A DNA stretch of 64,000 nt from Volvox africanus. Taxonomy: Eukaryota > Chlorophyta > Chlorophyceae > Chlamydomonadales > Volvocaceae. The translations under genes were made by a program, and so were the position numbers. The notes under the pieces were generated by a model. It was not told the origin of the DNA and searched no databases. It saw only the letters and a list, made by a program, of their open reading frames with translations. How positions within the stretch are numbered: the stretch's first letter is position 1; each line of letters opens with the position of its first letter. Below, piece by piece: positions 24,965 through 39,479 of this stretch. The stretch covers positions 1,612,001 through 1,676,000 of the forward strand of contig BSDZ01000089.1 in the NCBI GenBank assembly GCA_030268105.1. Direction: 5' to 3'.

Positions 24965-26897
24965 GTAGGAGTGGAAGCGGAGAGGGACTCCTGGAAATGC
25001 AAAGTCCAATGTAGTGGAGCATGGGCAGCAGGCTGTCGATTGCGGTAGAAGGGTGGAAGTGCGCCGTGCGTGGCACGAGGCGCAATTGTACTTGCGCGTT
25101 CCGGGCTGGTAGGGCAGCCACCACCGTAGGGCTATCTCGCGTTCTTATTTCATCCTAGCGTTCTGGCTCGTGTGCCATGGCAGGAGACCAGAATTACCGC
25201 TCGTCCGGCCGAGGTCGGTGGGTACAGTACAGCACGGTCACTAGCTGCCCTGGTTCCGCGGAGGCCAGCCGAAGTTTTGGTCTTGGCGGTGTTTGTGTTG
25301 GGATAGGCCAGGAAGTCTCTGTCCAGTTTACCGGTTGTTGGTCAGGACAGCCAGCAACGTGTCCAACGTTAAAGTACCGAGCGTTTGTCCTATTTTCCAG
25401 GTTGCAGGGCGGCCGCATTTTGTAACGGTGATGGCATGATGCTTTTGGACACAGTGAAATATCGTTCGGCCGTTGCAGCTTCACAACTGAGGGATTTTAC
25501 GCTTGCACGGAAGTGCACTCGCTGGAGGAATCACTCTTCACTCGATGGAGGAATCAATCAGACAAACTGCAGGGAAGTGCAGCGACAAACTTGCTTATCT
25601 CCCAAATGTCGTGGCCTTGCAAAAAGGTATCTTAGTACTGGTTTACATAGACATGAGGGTGTTAACAAAGAGGTATGACTTGATCATTAATTTTTTTTAT
25701 CGTTTGCTTGGATGATTCATAAGTCGTGATTATGAGCCCGTGATATCAAACACATGGCTTAACATGACGAAGAGCAAGGTTGCAGGACGAGAATTATGCA
25801 TGGATGAATGAACACGCGTTCAAACAAAGAAAGTCAGATACAAATACTTGGGCCTCAAACACCATCAAAACAAAAGCAAGGAAGCAGTTTGGACCTCGAC
25901 GAATAAGCTGCGCGCGCGTACGCATACACGATATCCCGCGTCAGAGCCTGCAAGCCCATACAATGGAAATGCATGAGGTTGTGTACATTAGCCTTTTGAC
26001 ATGGCTTTCCTAAACCCTGGCTTCCTGATTAACTTTGGGTGAACTTTGGCCTCTAAGCCGTTGGCATTCTTTGGTATTGTCCGGAGGATTGTATACTTTT
26101 CACGTTTTGTAATAAAGACAGGAATCAAAAGTCACATGTACTCAACAAGATGTAACGTGTCACGAAAATGCCTCTGCGTCGAAAATCCAGCCTATGAAGC
26201 CAGCCTGAGCATCGTCTCAGGACAGAATACTGATAATAAAAATAGAACGTAGTTGCGAGTAGGCTACATATTGCCATTCCAGGGAGTCCGAGCGGGTTAC
26301 GACCCCGCTCGTCCAAGTGCGAAGTGAGAGCGTGAAGTATGTACTTGCAGTCATAACTTTTACATTTCGGAGAAACTCAGGAGATAACAGTCATATGGTT
26401 GAAGTTATATAAGGATAGATGCTACGGATACTCAGCTTTTAAGGCATCTTCTCGGGAGGCCCAAACACAAGGCGCGTGAGCAGTGAAAACCACGTTCAGA
26501 TTAGGACAGCATGGCCAGCTACTATTGTTCTTGGAAAGGCTCCTGATAAGGTGCGACTCGGCGATGAAGCGGTTGCAGGCCTTGCACATCCTAACTGGCG
26601 CGGGCCCCCTTGTCGGTGGTTCATTCTTTATCCCCACGGTCATGAAACCTTATATTGTTAAGCACTAAAGTGTTGCATTTCTGAGGCCTCTCTTTTTGCC
26701 CGTTGGCCGCTGTCCCCGCGCGTACCAGGATTTGCGTGGAACTTAACATACGTTCTCCGAACGAACGAGGCGGAAATGTATGCAGGCAATGATCTCCAAG
26801 CCGTGCAACTCCTTCCAGGCAAGACCGCTATTGCACACAGCATAGCCTTCCAGCTCGCACTTCATCTAGGCATGTTACTTGGCTTGTTGTTGTCTAA
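24965..26897. other. 3' region of RCC1-like gene and intergenic sequence
   Basis: No exon is supported. The first TGTAA after the RCC1 stop is at 25421-25425, which would give a 3' UTR of about 0.45 kb. The rest has only short frames, some AT-rich, and should include the promoter and possibly a first exon of the downstream Gln-rich gene. Confidence 0.45.
25421..25425 (+). terminator. Putative TGTAA polyadenylation signal
   Basis: First TGTAA on the coding strand after the RCC1-like stop at 24964, at a typical 3' UTR distance for volvocine algae. Confidence 0.35.
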
Positions 26898-27176
26898 GTG
26901 TGGCATCCCACATTAGTTTCTTGTGCGAAGGCTAGGAAAGGGACTGCCTTTTTGATTGTAACTAAGGGGGACTTGCACTTCTGCATAGGCGGTAGCTACG
27001 TCACGGTATCTTCAAGCGTTGGCAACTGGAGGCAGCGAAATACATCAAGCTCTTCGGGGAGAAGCAGCAAAGGTTCCCGTGGAGGGTCGGCCGGCAAAGG
27101 GAAGTCGGTTTCCGCACACTCCCTGACACCTCTCGGTTGTGAAGTTGCCTACATCGACGCCACAACCGGAAATCTT

Positions 27177-30100
27177 ATGACGTCGTCTGGGTCACAGGCC
27201 TTCTCCCGCCACTCAGCGCAGCAGCCCTCGGGTCAGCAGGCTCCCGTTCCGCAGACCCAAGCCCCCACCGTCATGCAGGTCCACAGCTTCCAACAGAATG
27301 GACAGCAATTGCAGGCCCAGCAGGTCCTGCAGCTACACTCAGCTCCGGCCGGCCCGCAGACTTACAATATTACGAATGGCACGCGCGTGGTAAAGGCGGG
27401 GCAGCCTTACCCCAACACGACGATCGTGCAGACTGCAGTTGCTGTCCCAACTAATCCCCAGCAGCAGCCGCAGCAGCAGTTGGGCGTTATCACCATGCGA
27501 CAGCAGAACGTACCGCCACCGCAACAGCAGGCGCTACAGCAACAGGTGCAGGGCACAATGGGTAGTTCTATCCAGATTGCTGCTTCGGGCCCTGCACAAC
27601 AGCAGCAACAACAGCCACAGGGTCAACCTGCGAAAGTGGTGCTCCTACAGCAACCTGCGCCCACCCAGCCACACGTCCTTGTGGCACAGCCCCAAAAGCA
27701 GCTTATCATCCAACAGCAGCACACACATCAGCAGCCGCAACAGCTGCAGGGCAAGCTACAGCAACAGCGCCCGGCGCCCGCGCCTGTGGCTTTCCAAACC
27801 GTTGCCTTACGGTCCCCGGGCCCTACTGGACCGGGGGGTACGACTATCCGGCCTGTAGGAAACGGCCCAATTACGCTGCAAACTGTGTACGCGCCGCCGC
27901 CAGCTGTCACGACGGTTTTACGCCCAGCTGTGCGCATCCCGAAGCTGGGTACTGTCGCCACTTACAACCCAATGACGGGAGTGCGCTCGGCGACCACCAC
28001 AAATGTTTCCGGTGGTGCGGCCGTGCCCATGATGCCCGCCAGCCTGCCTACGGCGCTCGTGCAGCAGGTGCAAAAGGTCAATTTGCTGCAGCAGCAGTCA
28101 TCTGGCACTGCAGTCTCAGCAGCCGGTGGCGCAGGAGGATTGAAGACTGTGTTGACCATGCAGCCGCAGCTGCATGGACCGTCCATGCAGCCCGCTGGTC
28201 CGGTAAGCACGGCGATGGGCAATACCACCGCGCCGCTTGTTAGCGGAGGTTCTCAGCAGCAATATCAGCAGCAGCAACGCCACACCACGCTAGTAGTAGC
28301 TGGGGTGACTGGGAGCGGTTCTGGTTTGGCAGCTACCCTGCCGGCACCGCCGACCCACCTGGGCACCGCCGTTGTGGGCGGTTCCTTACAGCAGGCTCAG
28401 CAGCAGGTAATCCACACGAGCCAGCACATTCAAATGGTTACCGCGGCGGGAGGACCCCAGGTGCATCCTTCAACCCAACAGCAGCAACAGCTAGCTCAAT
28501 CGCAGTCTCAGCAGCAGGTGGTCAACATTACCCTGGCGGACGGCACTACTGCGACCACTGTCATGGACCAAGCGACTCTGACACGGATGCTGTCCGAGTC
28601 CTCCCGTGGCCAGGCTGCCAAGCTGCAGCAGCAGCGCCAGCTGTTGCAGCCGGGGCAATCGACCGGAGTTAGCGCAGGTTCAATTCAGGTACAGGTGCAA
28701 GCCCAGACGCTGCAACAGCAGCAGCCACAGCAGCAGGTTCTGCTGCAAACGGCGCCGCAGCTCACTGTTCCAGGGTTGCTAACCGTCTTGAGTGCTGGCG
28801 GTAGCGGTGGCAAAGGCCGCGGCGGCAGTAACGGTAACGGTGGACTCGAGCACCTGAACGGCGGATTGCAGACGGTACACCTTGCCAGCTCTGCCCCAGC
28901 TGCGGTAAGTGGCCCTGCACAGGTCCTGATTATGGGTGCAGCACAGGCTAGCAGCAGTGTCGCCGGGGGCACAACGCGTGGGCTACTGCCCCCGTCAGGC
29001 CTTTCACAGGTAGCGCGCCTCCGCACTGTGCAGATGTTGGGTCCCTCTGCAGGCGTGAGTAGCCTGCACCAAGCCGATACCATGCTTGGGGCCCAGCAGC
29101 CGCTACTGCAGCTGCAGCAGCCCCCGGACCAGCAGCTGCAATCCCATGTGCAGCTGCTGCAACTGCAGCAACAAGCCTCCCTAGGCCGCCGTCCCTCTGG
29201 GAGGGGTTTGGCAGGAGATGTTGAAGCTCCTTCCTCATCGGCGACATTGCTGGAACCTTCGTCCTTAACCTTTGGGCAGTTGCAGGCGCTGGGAGGCCAG
29301 CGCTTACAGCAGCAGCAGCTGCATTCTGTGGTAGAGGGTCTGAGTGTGGTTGATCTTGGGGCTTCCTTGGACCAACAACAGAATTTGCGGCACCCACAGC
29401 CTGTGCTCGGCGCAATGCCAGGACAACACTTGCAGCCTGACGCAATGCCTTCACCGATTCAATCCGGCGGGGGCCCCATCTCTGGCAGCAACGTCAGCCT
29501 TTTGCACGGCAGCGGTGTTAACTCGGGGAGGCTGGAACCCGCTAGCGGCCTCTTTTCATCCCCAGAAGGCGCGGCGGCATCTGTGGCCATGGCGGCTGTG
29601 AACATGGCCCCCGGTGGCGGTGGTGAAGGCGCCGCAGTCACAGCATCGCCATTTAGCAGTGCCAACAGCGGGAGTGGCAGTTGTCGGGAGGACCTGAAGG
29701 CCATTCTAGTGTCCATCGGCCAGGAGCTGGCCCGGCACGGCATCAGCGTGGAAACCGCTGTTACATCTGGCTGGCTGGGTTTGCTTACAGCCATGGACGT
29801 GGCAGTGCTCGCGGACGCATATACGGATGAGGAGCGGCACCTGGTGATGCAGCAGAAAGCCCAGTCACAGCCCGCATCGCAGCCGCCTCAGCAGCATTCA
29901 GCCGCGGCGCAGCTTGGCGTACGAAGCGTCGGTGACGGAGCTCTAAGTCAGGGGCAAGCTGCCGCGAACGATTTGGGCCCTGGAGGCAGTGGCGGTAGCA
30001 GCGGTAGCAGCGGGGAACGTGGCTCCACAGCGACCGCTGGCATCCTAAATCTCACGTCGTCCTCTGCTCGAACGTCAATGTCGGTGGCGCCGTCGGAGGA

Positions 30101-31183
30101 TGGGGCGAGCACTGCCAGTGGGGGAGTCTGCAGCGGAACAGAACTTAGCGCGGGCGGCTCTCATGTGCCCGGTGCGGCAGGCGGGTTACACGATCTTAGC
30201 AAGTTTAACCCCTTCCAGTATGGCTTCCTGAGCGGCGGCATGATGTCCGTGGGAGGCGACCTGAGCTCGGAGCTGGAGAAGTTGCCGGCTGGTGGGCTGG
30301 ATATTGACAAGGACACGGACACGGGTAAGGAACGCGGATAACTTCAGCTTACATGAGACCTGTGTGGCAGTTGCAATTGCTTTTTTGCCGACATTTTCTA
30401 TAGTGGAGGCTTCTGAAGTGGAAACCGTAGCCTTGCGCGCAGTTGAGGGTTTCTCTGCCTAGACATGGCGATATGACGGATGGATAATCTCGTACCCCTT
30501 CTGTTCTTATCAGCAACTATGCTTTTTTATTTATTTGCTCTAACCACCTTTGGTTTGTGGTTCTGGCTCTGAGCGATTGGGCTTTTGCTTGTTTGCCCCT
30601 CACTCTCGGCATCGTAGGTGCTATGGCCGAAGTCTTCGGCGAGAAGACCTGGCCTCCTTTCAGCATGCCTGTCATGGCGGAGGAGATTGGGCTCAGCGCG
30701 CAGCCGCACCTTCACGGTGTCCTTCACGCCTTCCCTCCGGCTCACGCGTCTGCATTGTTGGATTTCCGTGGAGACGGCAGGGGGGGCAGTAGCAACGCGG
30801 CTGCGAAGATCATCGACTCTGCCTCCGAGTACGAGGCGCGCGTGCCGGTACTGCAGTCCCAGCAGCACCAGCAGCACCAGCAGCGCCAGCACCAGCCTGG
30901 TGTCTGTGCCGGCGGGGGGGGCCGCTTATCTACGCCCGAGCTGCATCCGCTTCACTTTCGTGGCATCAGCGGTGGTGGTGGAGCTGGTAAAACCTCGGGT
31001 ACATCAGCGCCAACGGTCATGGTCGGCAACGGCGGCGCGGGCGGCATGAGCAAGGGCTACTCGTCAGCCCCTGGCGACATGGTTTCCACGGCGGGGGCAA
31101 GTGGTCCAGGTACTGCGGTAGACCTAGACAAGGAGATTGAGAACCGTTTTGCAAATTTGGATCTGGGTTGCGGTTTTTATTAA
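27177..31183 (+). CDS. Very large Gln-rich protein, unrecognised
   Basis: Two exons: one ending at 30324 (donor GTAAGG, phase 1) and 30618-31183 (acceptor ATCGTAG, TAA stop); the phases match. The first in-frame ATG is at 27177, but the frame is open without ATG back to 26898, so an upstream exon may splice in. The product is about 1,240-1,330 residues. Residues up to about 850 are dominated by CAG/CAA-coded Q runs with V/T/L patches, as in transcriptional co-activators. Conserved-looking islands are a helical segment near 29690-29850 (LKAILVSIGQELARHGISV, then VLADAYTDEERHLVMQQ), a segment spanning the splice (SSELEKLPAGGLDIDKDTDT to EKTWPPFSMPVMAEEIG), and the C-terminus EIENRFANLDLGCGFY. 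I recognise no catalogued domain. A nuclear regulatory role is inference from composition only. Confidence 0.75.
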
Positions 31184-33050
31184 GGAGCCAGGAGGAGTGG
31201 GCCAATGTTAGGCTGGCCAAGCTGCCACCAGGAGGTTGGACTTGCGGACTCTTGAGAGAAAGCAGTTTTTATTGATACTATTCGGCGATGTAGATAGTGG
31301 GCTCGCCGTAGCTTCCTGCTTTGGTTACTTGGAGGACTGAGGTGGTTAAGCACTGCTTTGTCATTTGACCCTCACACAAAGGACTCGCGAAAATAGCAGC
31401 TTGCAACAGCGGCACATTTGCAACGATTGGGAGCAGAATGGGTGCAACCGAGCGATATCTCGCACATTATGCAACCGTGCTCATTTTGCCGGTGTGGTCC
31501 CCTCGATGGGACATTCCTGGGACCTTTCTGAACTACTCCCGGGCCCTGAGCTACAAGTGCGGGTAGAAGCGCTGCCGCACATGACTGGGTGGGCTGGCAT
31601 TGGGGCCATTTCATCTCGGATGTCTGGGTCCTATAATATGCCTCAACCTTGTGGCTTGGGGTGTGGAGTACCTGAACTGGTGGCCAACTGGGGCTACCTG
31701 TCTTGGTGGTGGGTAAACTTCCGACGATGGCATGAGAGCTGAAGCCGGTAAGGCTGCAGCGCGTGTGTTAAGTAAACTGCTATATCAATACGGGTATTTT
31801 TAGTCAGTGCGGGGCCACTAGAGGGGGAAGATGTTAAATGGGGGTGAGGATGATTCCCTGGCAGGAGGCAGCCGGCCGGCGGCAATGCCCCAACCCGCTT
31901 TATGTTGGTTCTGCCTGCAGTATTGTCCGGTGCCAGGGGCCATTGCTCACACAGCTTCCGCTCTTTTGCGACCTCCTGCCTGTCAAGCGACCAAATGGGT
32001 TATTGGTGACAGAAGTCATGATGATAGTTGTGATTACAGTGGCGATGCCCTATGACGACATTGGTGATAATGTTGTTGTACGGTGGCCGTTTATTTGGAG
32101 ATCAATCTAAAGTACGAAAGTGCTGCGTGGGTTTTATCGCATGTGGATGGGAGATTGTGTGCATGTGGAAGAGGTAGCAATGAAGCACCCCTTGCCAAAG
32201 GGATGGGGTTAACGGCGGAGGATGGCCAGCCAACTGGTCGGCATTTGGTGTCTGGTGGGGTGGAAGGTGCAGGAAAATGAAAGGAAGGAGACTATGCAAG
32301 GCCTAAAGTAACCGCGACTGCCACGGCATTTGCGCGCGGCCCAAACTAATATGCGTGTACACCCTAACCTGATGCGCTGAGCGTTAGAAAGGCGAGATGC
32401 ACCGCCGTATGGCAGCGGATGCAGGCCAAGCAAGCATAGCGATCATGGGAAGAAGGGGATTTCAGGGGCGTTCGAGCGCGCACTGTCGTTCTGCCACTTC
32501 CCAAGGGTCATATCTCCTTGCTGGCGCCAATGTTATATGCGTTAAGGAGGCCACGAATGACCGACATCGCGGCGAAGCAAGGTGGATTATAATACAAGCT
32601 GGGATACAAGCTGAGGCCGATAGCGGGGAGGGGTTCACCTGCATCGGGAATGGCACGTGTTGTCCAATGTGCTGAACATCGAAATTGAGAGGGGTCGTGT
32701 TGGGGTATGGATTGAAGGCGCCTCCGCGCACGTCCTCTGTTCGTTTGATGCTTCTTTTCCTGCTTCCATGTCATGGTGCTCTCTGCTAGGGTGAAGCGGA
32801 TGGATAAGCCGTTGCGGCTGCGCCTATCTTTTCATTTAGAGAGAGTGCGTCCTAGTTTCTCTTTGAGGTAGCGGAAGTCATAATACTGACGGTTTGTATT
32901 TGGCATTGGAGAGTTCGTGCACCTGGACCGAAAATCTGGCGCTGCTGAGGCAGCTAACGCCTCGGCCTGGCCGCCAGGCCTTGGCATTATGTGGTTGCCA
33001 TCATATCACCAAGGCCCGCGGGGTGTGGATGTGTACAACCGGCCGCAGTC

Positions 33051-33072
33051 TGTAATCAGCTTGCTAGTGTAA
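33051..33072 (+). terminator. Two putative TGTAA polyadenylation signals
   Basis: TGTAA at 33051-33055 and again at 33068-33072 are the first on the coding strand after the Gln-rich gene's stop at 31183. They would imply a 3' UTR of about 1.9 kb. Confidence 0.3.
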
Positions 33073-36000
33073 ATGTTGGGTTGTGGTTACTGCCGCCGAG
33101 GTCGTCGTGCGGCGTATTGCTGAGGCGTGGTGCGGCACGCGGCACAGACAGCTCAGGCAATGAAGTGACACGAGGAACACGCCGCCACTCGTATTTCTCG
33201 ATGGTGCTCTGCGGCAGGGGCTGCATTCTCGTGCTCGGGCAGGGATGAGGGGTTAAACCTAAAGCCGAACTGCTGAGCTCGCGTGCCCATAGTCTTTTTG
33301 CAGGGCCCGAGCTTGTCTTGTATACTGGTAATGGCGTAATGCTGTTTGTCCATATGTGTATCTGTCGATTGGTGTGCTTTGGTGTTTTTAGGTGTTCTTG
33401 TGGGATTTAAAAGAGGCATATTTGCCCCTTCACTGTGCCAGAGGTACTCGCGTTCCTTGCTTCCTATTGCTGCTGCCACTGCACGCTGCCGCTGCTGAAG
33501 GGCGCGCACGAGCACCCACGCGCTTCCTGTTGTGTTTGGACTGGCTATGGGGATGTAAATGTCTGGTGGGCACGGCCATGGCACGCCATCCTCATCTGGG
33601 GCTGGCCTGGGCGCGAAATGCGAATGCAAGTAGGTGCGAGTGTACTTGCATGCCGGTGCGTCTTAAGAATACACGAGACAATTCTCCTATCTCATCGCGT
33701 TGGCCAATGTAATGTGTGTAGGCACATCATGTACGTATACGTATATGTATGTGAGTTTGTGCTTGTTTGCGCGTTATGAAATCCTGCATCACACTTAATC
33801 ACCTGTTTGGGGGGAGATGTAGTTGGCGATTACGATGTTTGCCGAGCGACGTGTAGTGCGGTGGCGATGGCAGTGAGTAACAAAATCCTAACTTTGAAGC
33901 CCATTCCTAGCATGGCGCGTCGGTGAAAGCTATAAATCTCGCACGTGGTGTGTGAGCAGATGGTTGGCGTGCATATTTTGGTGCATTTACGTGTACACTT
34001 GCGTCTGGTTTTCTGTGAGGTGCGCGATGTCATCGCATTATTATCACACGTCTAATCGTATTTTGTGGGAGGCGAGGACAGGTGATACTATTGCTGCTTA
34101 GCTGCAACATATAGACTGCGCAAGTTGGGATGCTCGCAACGGACAGGACGGACAGGACGCGAAATTGCACGTTCGTGCTGTAGTCCGGGAATGAGGGCAG
34201 TGCGGCGCACAAGTTGTGTCCTAGGGCGACGAGCATTTTCACGTCGGGGGTTGCATGGCAGATGGAATGGAGGTGGACCCTCTGGGTGGGTTATGATGAG
34301 CTCAGCATGGCTGGCTTCGCTTGCCGATATGCCGCAGGTCAGCTGGAAGCCCTGTAAGACCTTGCTACGAGGCCACTTCAACGTTGGCTCAGCTATTGGC
34401 GTGTGCAGCTACTCGTACTGCCTCTGCTCTTTTTTGGTTGGGGGACTCAGAAGGAATTGCGAATGAGAGGTGCAGCTGGTGGTAAGCTTTTGGTTCGTGA
34501 TGGTGATACTTGTGGCGCATAGGGAAAGCGCTGCCAACATTTCAATCGTGTTGGGTCGAATGGCTTCAGTTTGCGGGGGTCGGACTTGTGGTCCACACTC
34601 GTCACGTCGTCATTTGTTTACCGGGATGTCGTTCATCCAGGTTTGCTCCGTTGTGTATGCAAGTAAACGATAGGAAGGTAGTTAAGTTGCTTGGAGGATG
34701 GGGTATGTTTGGGTGTGTAACCTCGCAATGGTGTGAGGCGCGTGCCCAACTTTGAGGTGGTCGGGGCATCGGGCAATACTTGCTGGAGGAGTTTATGCCG
34801 GTAGGGAGTTAGCAGCTTGTGCGTAGCCTCGACTATTCGGGGGTGCGGTGTGTTCTAAGGGAATTCGTTGACGTCTGCGTGTGTGCGCGCGCATCCTTGT
34901 GGTGTCCTCCACTTGCTTTGGTCGCCACAAGAAGAGCACGGGACCACGTATGGTCATGCACATCGATAGGGCCCGTCACGGACACTGGATACAGGCGTGT
35001 CTAGGCAATTCTCTTCACACCCGTTCCTTATCCTCGCACCTTTTCGGCGAGAGATTCGTGATGCTGAGCTTCTTTTCTCCCTCGAAAGCGGACGTAGAAT
35101 CTTAGGTAATACAACAATCAACTGCCAAAACTTCGAAATGCTGCTAATGTTTGGTCGTTCAGTGTGTCGCGAATATATTCACGTAGGCGTGTGCGCATTT
35201 TGTTATGTCCCGCGTGTTATGCGGTACGGGTGGCCACATCCAATCATCAGGGTCGCAGGGCGGAGGGTCGTGGCGGTGGCCGCTGCTTATGATTGACGGG
35301 AACAGGTCCCGAGTTGTGATGCGAAGCAAGGGATGGATGCCAGTTATATGGTACGGGGCGCGCTGGAGGAGCATTAAGCACATGCCACTAATGCGGCAGT
35401 TGCAGCTGCTGTTGCTGTTGCCGTGTCCGTCGTGCTGGTTATCCGGCCAGCTTCCTTCGGGTTCACGTCCGTGCCGTTCCTATTCATGCAGTGCCATACA
35501 ACTTACCGTTGGTCAACTCGTCTGGCCGAATGTATCGGGCCGCGTTGCACGCCTGTAGGGTACTTGCGAAAAAGGGTTGTCAATGTTGGTTGTGCATGAA
35601 TAATAATTACATAACTCTGCCCGGGGTATGAGCGCTTGCATGTGTGTGCTCCCCGTGTATTCTTCTGGCCCCGGCTTGGCTGTGCGAGTTGCGATGGGGC
35701 ACTGAAACGCTGCTGGTGCTGCTTCGCCGGGTTTTACTTCTGTTTCTAGTAGCGCGACTGCAATTATGCCGCCTACCCTGCCGGCTATGCCCTTCACAGG
35801 CTTAGTTCCTGAGTGTTCTATGGTGACGCGCGTGGGAAGCTTGGATGAGATGTGGCTGAAAGCGGGGACTGTAAGGGGCTATGCACCGCGAATTGGTTTC
35901 CCCAGTAAGTGAGAACATGATTTGGGAGTCTGTAGACGTAATGCCTCTAGAAAGCAAGGAGTTGTCATACGACGGCAAAAGTGAAGTGGGATCCTTGAAG

Positions 36001-38789
36001 TAACGTTAAAATGCAATCTAGTGTTGCCGTTTCAGGATTGTCAGGGCTTTCTGGCGATCTCGCACGCACCCACGGTGGCTGTGGGTCTTGGCAAGATTTC
36101 TTACTTCGTAGCCCATTAGCACCTTGTTGCGGGCGATGATCGTGGCACGTGGTTCAAATGTATATCCGCCCATCGCTGCATCGGCAGGTTTGTGACGACG
36201 GGAGGAACAGGAGCGGGCGCAAAAGGCGTTGATTTGGTTAGGAGGACAATGTATGTGCGGGGCTTGGCTTGATTGTTTTTGGGTATGTGCTTGGGCTTAG
36301 CGTACCTTTCTGCGCCATGATGCATGTCAGTCTGTGACCCACTAAGGACCAAATTATGACGAATGAAGTCCCTGCATTCAAGACATTCTGTCATATACGT
36401 TTCCATGTACGTGGGGTGGGTGTGGGATTGGAACGAGCTGCGCCCCCGCTTTGCTGGGCTTTGTCGGCACCACTGGAGTAGAGCTGAACCAATTTGTCAG
36501 CTGCTTGTTGTGGGCGACTTATCCCTCTGGCCTCCCGGCGCAACCCCACTGAGAGCGGTATCAGGGTACCGGGACTTTCCCCCACATTAGCAGTGCCTTC
36601 GTTGAGAGGCAGCGTGGGCTGTACATGTGTGTGGGGAAGGCGGCCAGCGCTGGGAAAGTGGAGGCAGGATTGCGAAGCACGAAGTTGCTGACTTGGCGTC
36701 AACTTGGCCGCATGGGGCCGAGGGTTCCGACGCGTTGAGAGCCCCGCCAATCCTGAATGCGCTGCGCAATCGCATATGCTCACGTGCGGAGGGGGCAAGA
36801 AGGGGATGATGGCAGGTGGTGATGCACTGTGGAAGGCATATCGAGTGCTCATATGGTAAGGTGGAGGTGAGAGGGCCGGTGGAGGAGAGAATATCCCGTG
36901 CACGCGTTCCTTTGCCGTTGCCCTCTTCCCAGAGCTCGATGCATACGTTCTGCATATACTAGAAATCCGGGGGGGCTTAGGGAGTGGTAGTTCGGTGCGG
37001 TGTGGTGCAAGAATCACTCTGGCTGGGACTCAGGAGCTTGGCGGGGCAAGATGGAGTGGCTTGTGAGGGTCCCTTACAAAATCGTGTCCACTGCAGGTGC
37101 GAGAGGTGAGTCGGCAAGGTCAGCAAGGTGTGGGCGAATAGGCTGTGTGTTATCATACACTTGTCCAGAGCAGGTGGCCGAATTCAAGTTCTTGGGGTCG
37201 GGCTTGAATTTTGCTGGTGATGGGGAGGTGAACGCGCTCATGGTTCAATGCACGTAAGGTATAGATTCGCGATGGGTGCGGGAATGCGACGGCTTCTGCC
37301 TACTAATGGATCTCAACCCTCCTAAGGCAAAACCCGGGTGCGAATGGTTCAAATGCCTTCGCTGACTGGGGGTTATTGGAAATAAGGTATGGGCAATTTC
37401 CGTGGATCATGGCTTTGAGGAGTGCGGGCCGTGTTTTCTCTTCACTGCCTCGTACGTATTTCTCTTCATTTTGGTTCAGGCTCACAGCGATGAAGCTGTG
37501 TGTCCATGTTTTCATGTCAGTATCACCCAAGGTTTCACGTTAACCTGGCGGCCGCTCCTAAGCTTCGGTTTGGGCGTTGGATAGGCAGGGGGATTGGCGA
37601 CATGGCTGGTGGAGAGATGCGGAGAGGTAATAACGGTAAGAGGCACCGGCGGGAAATAAATACTTTCAGGGTTTCTGGGCGTGCCAATCAAAATAAAAGA
37701 ACGATATGAAGCGTTCGGGGGGTTGGGACGGGTAATGATACGGCGAGCCTAGGTGGTGACATGTATGGCAATCGGGCCGTTGATCACTGCTGGTGTGATA
37801 AGGGTTTATTTGGGGAATGTAACAGCGGGTAGCATGTGGGTGTGTATGCTTGACATCCTGGTTGCGTTCCATGAATAGCAGGACTCATTTTCAATGGTTA
37901 GGGGGGAAAGGCTTACGGTGCAGCGCCCTTATAGGGATTGCATGGCAAACGCTGCACCCAAGGCTTGTGCGTTCGTAGGTTGGTCGCAAGAACTATATTA
38001 CCTTTGGGTCATGACATGTTGGTCGTCTGACATTGAAATAACGGGAGTTAGGCTAGGGTTGTTTCCTGGGGTGCACAGTTCGTCGGAGGAGAGGATAAAT
38101 GAGGGATGGCGGTGTGTTTCAACCCATACGATGTCATCTCGAGCCATATGGTGAGGTGTATGCATGTCACTCTGTGGGTATATACATCCAAAAACATGTT
38201 CTACACGCAAAGGTCATATAGATAATCTCGTGACCAGGGTGGTGTAACGGTCATGGTGGTGATTGACGGTCTGATGGATGCGCTTAACTTTCGATGCTCT
38301 CAGGTGGACCGGGGCAGAATGCGTCCTCTGTCTGCCTGTTTCCTTCGATATGTTAATTTGCCTGCCATTTGTTGGATATTTTCATTATCTGCGAGGATTT
38401 TGAAGTGGAGGACACGTCTGGCTGGGATGTCAGGATGTTTCCATCTTGACATCCCGGTGAAGGCTTTCTCACTTTTCTGGAATCAAGATTGGAAGTGTAT
38501 TCAGTTCGCGGGGTGCATTTCCCATTGGTGCTGCTGAGATTGCCAAGCCACAACTGGGAGGCCTTGCACGCAGTAGGTGACTCGTGTGTTGTACACCTTC
38601 AGGCAGCGGCTGGTGTGCTGGCTACTGTCGGGGCTGGTGCCCGACGTGCTGGAACGCGCTCGTCGATCCTAGGCGTTTGCTCCCCTAGAACCGATGTGGT
38701 GATGCATGGTGAACATTGGAAGAGGTATGATTGACAAACCCATGTGGACGCGAGAGGTTCTATCTGGTTTACATGGAACAAAAAATTCA

Positions 38790-38794
38790 TTACA
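38790..38794 (-). terminator. Putative TGTAA signal for the MIOX-like gene
   Basis: TTACA on the plus strand is TGTAA on the minus strand. It is the first one reached downstream of the MIOX-like stop at 42116, and it sits close to the point where base composition switches. If used, the 3' UTR would be about 3.3 kb, unusually long. Confidence 0.25.
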
Positions 38795-39479
38795 TCCTGG
38801 TGCGCCACGACAATGTAATATTTGTATACCTCTAGTTGGCGAATCGGCGGCACTACAGATGAAAATATAGGTGGGTAGGCTGTTATATCTCCCACATTCG
38901 AAGCGTTCCTTCCGAATGGAGACACCACCAGTGTTGCACGTACAGAAGGTGAAGGGAACCCTTTTTGCATATTCATCGCGCCAGAATGTGGCACCATTTC
39001 CGTCTGACCGAACCCTACATCGGCATCGCATATGTGGCGATATAATTGATTGCTCCACTCAATCCCAACCTGCATCCGAAGCCTGGGATCCAGGAATTTG
39101 TGTATGCAGCATTGGAACTATCAACAATAGTTCCGCTCATATCTGGCTATTTCTACACCACCTCTATTCCTTTGAGAATGAAGGACGAGTGCATACATCT
39201 CACGCAAGTTCGTAGTAAGAGCTGATGGAAAAGCTGCGATAACTTGTTTCATCGCCTCCCATAGTATTTGCCCTGTAAAGCTAGCGCTACCCACCCTTCC
39301 TCACACCAGGCGATAGGTTTGCGACACATACACACACGTAACACCGCCGCCGTGGCTTGAGTGCGGAATTCAAGATATGCACAAGCGAATGAACGCACAC
39401 TAGAAGGGAACCTCGGCGTGCGACCCTGCACTTCTTGGTATAGCCCGTCACTCAAGAAGACCATCACGCCACTTCCCGA

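Noticed and set aside
36391..37017. 208-codon minus-strand ORF in the gene-free block
   Set aside because: Composition follows the G/T bias of the other strand (Pro/Ser/Arg-rich), with no motif and no spliced continuation.
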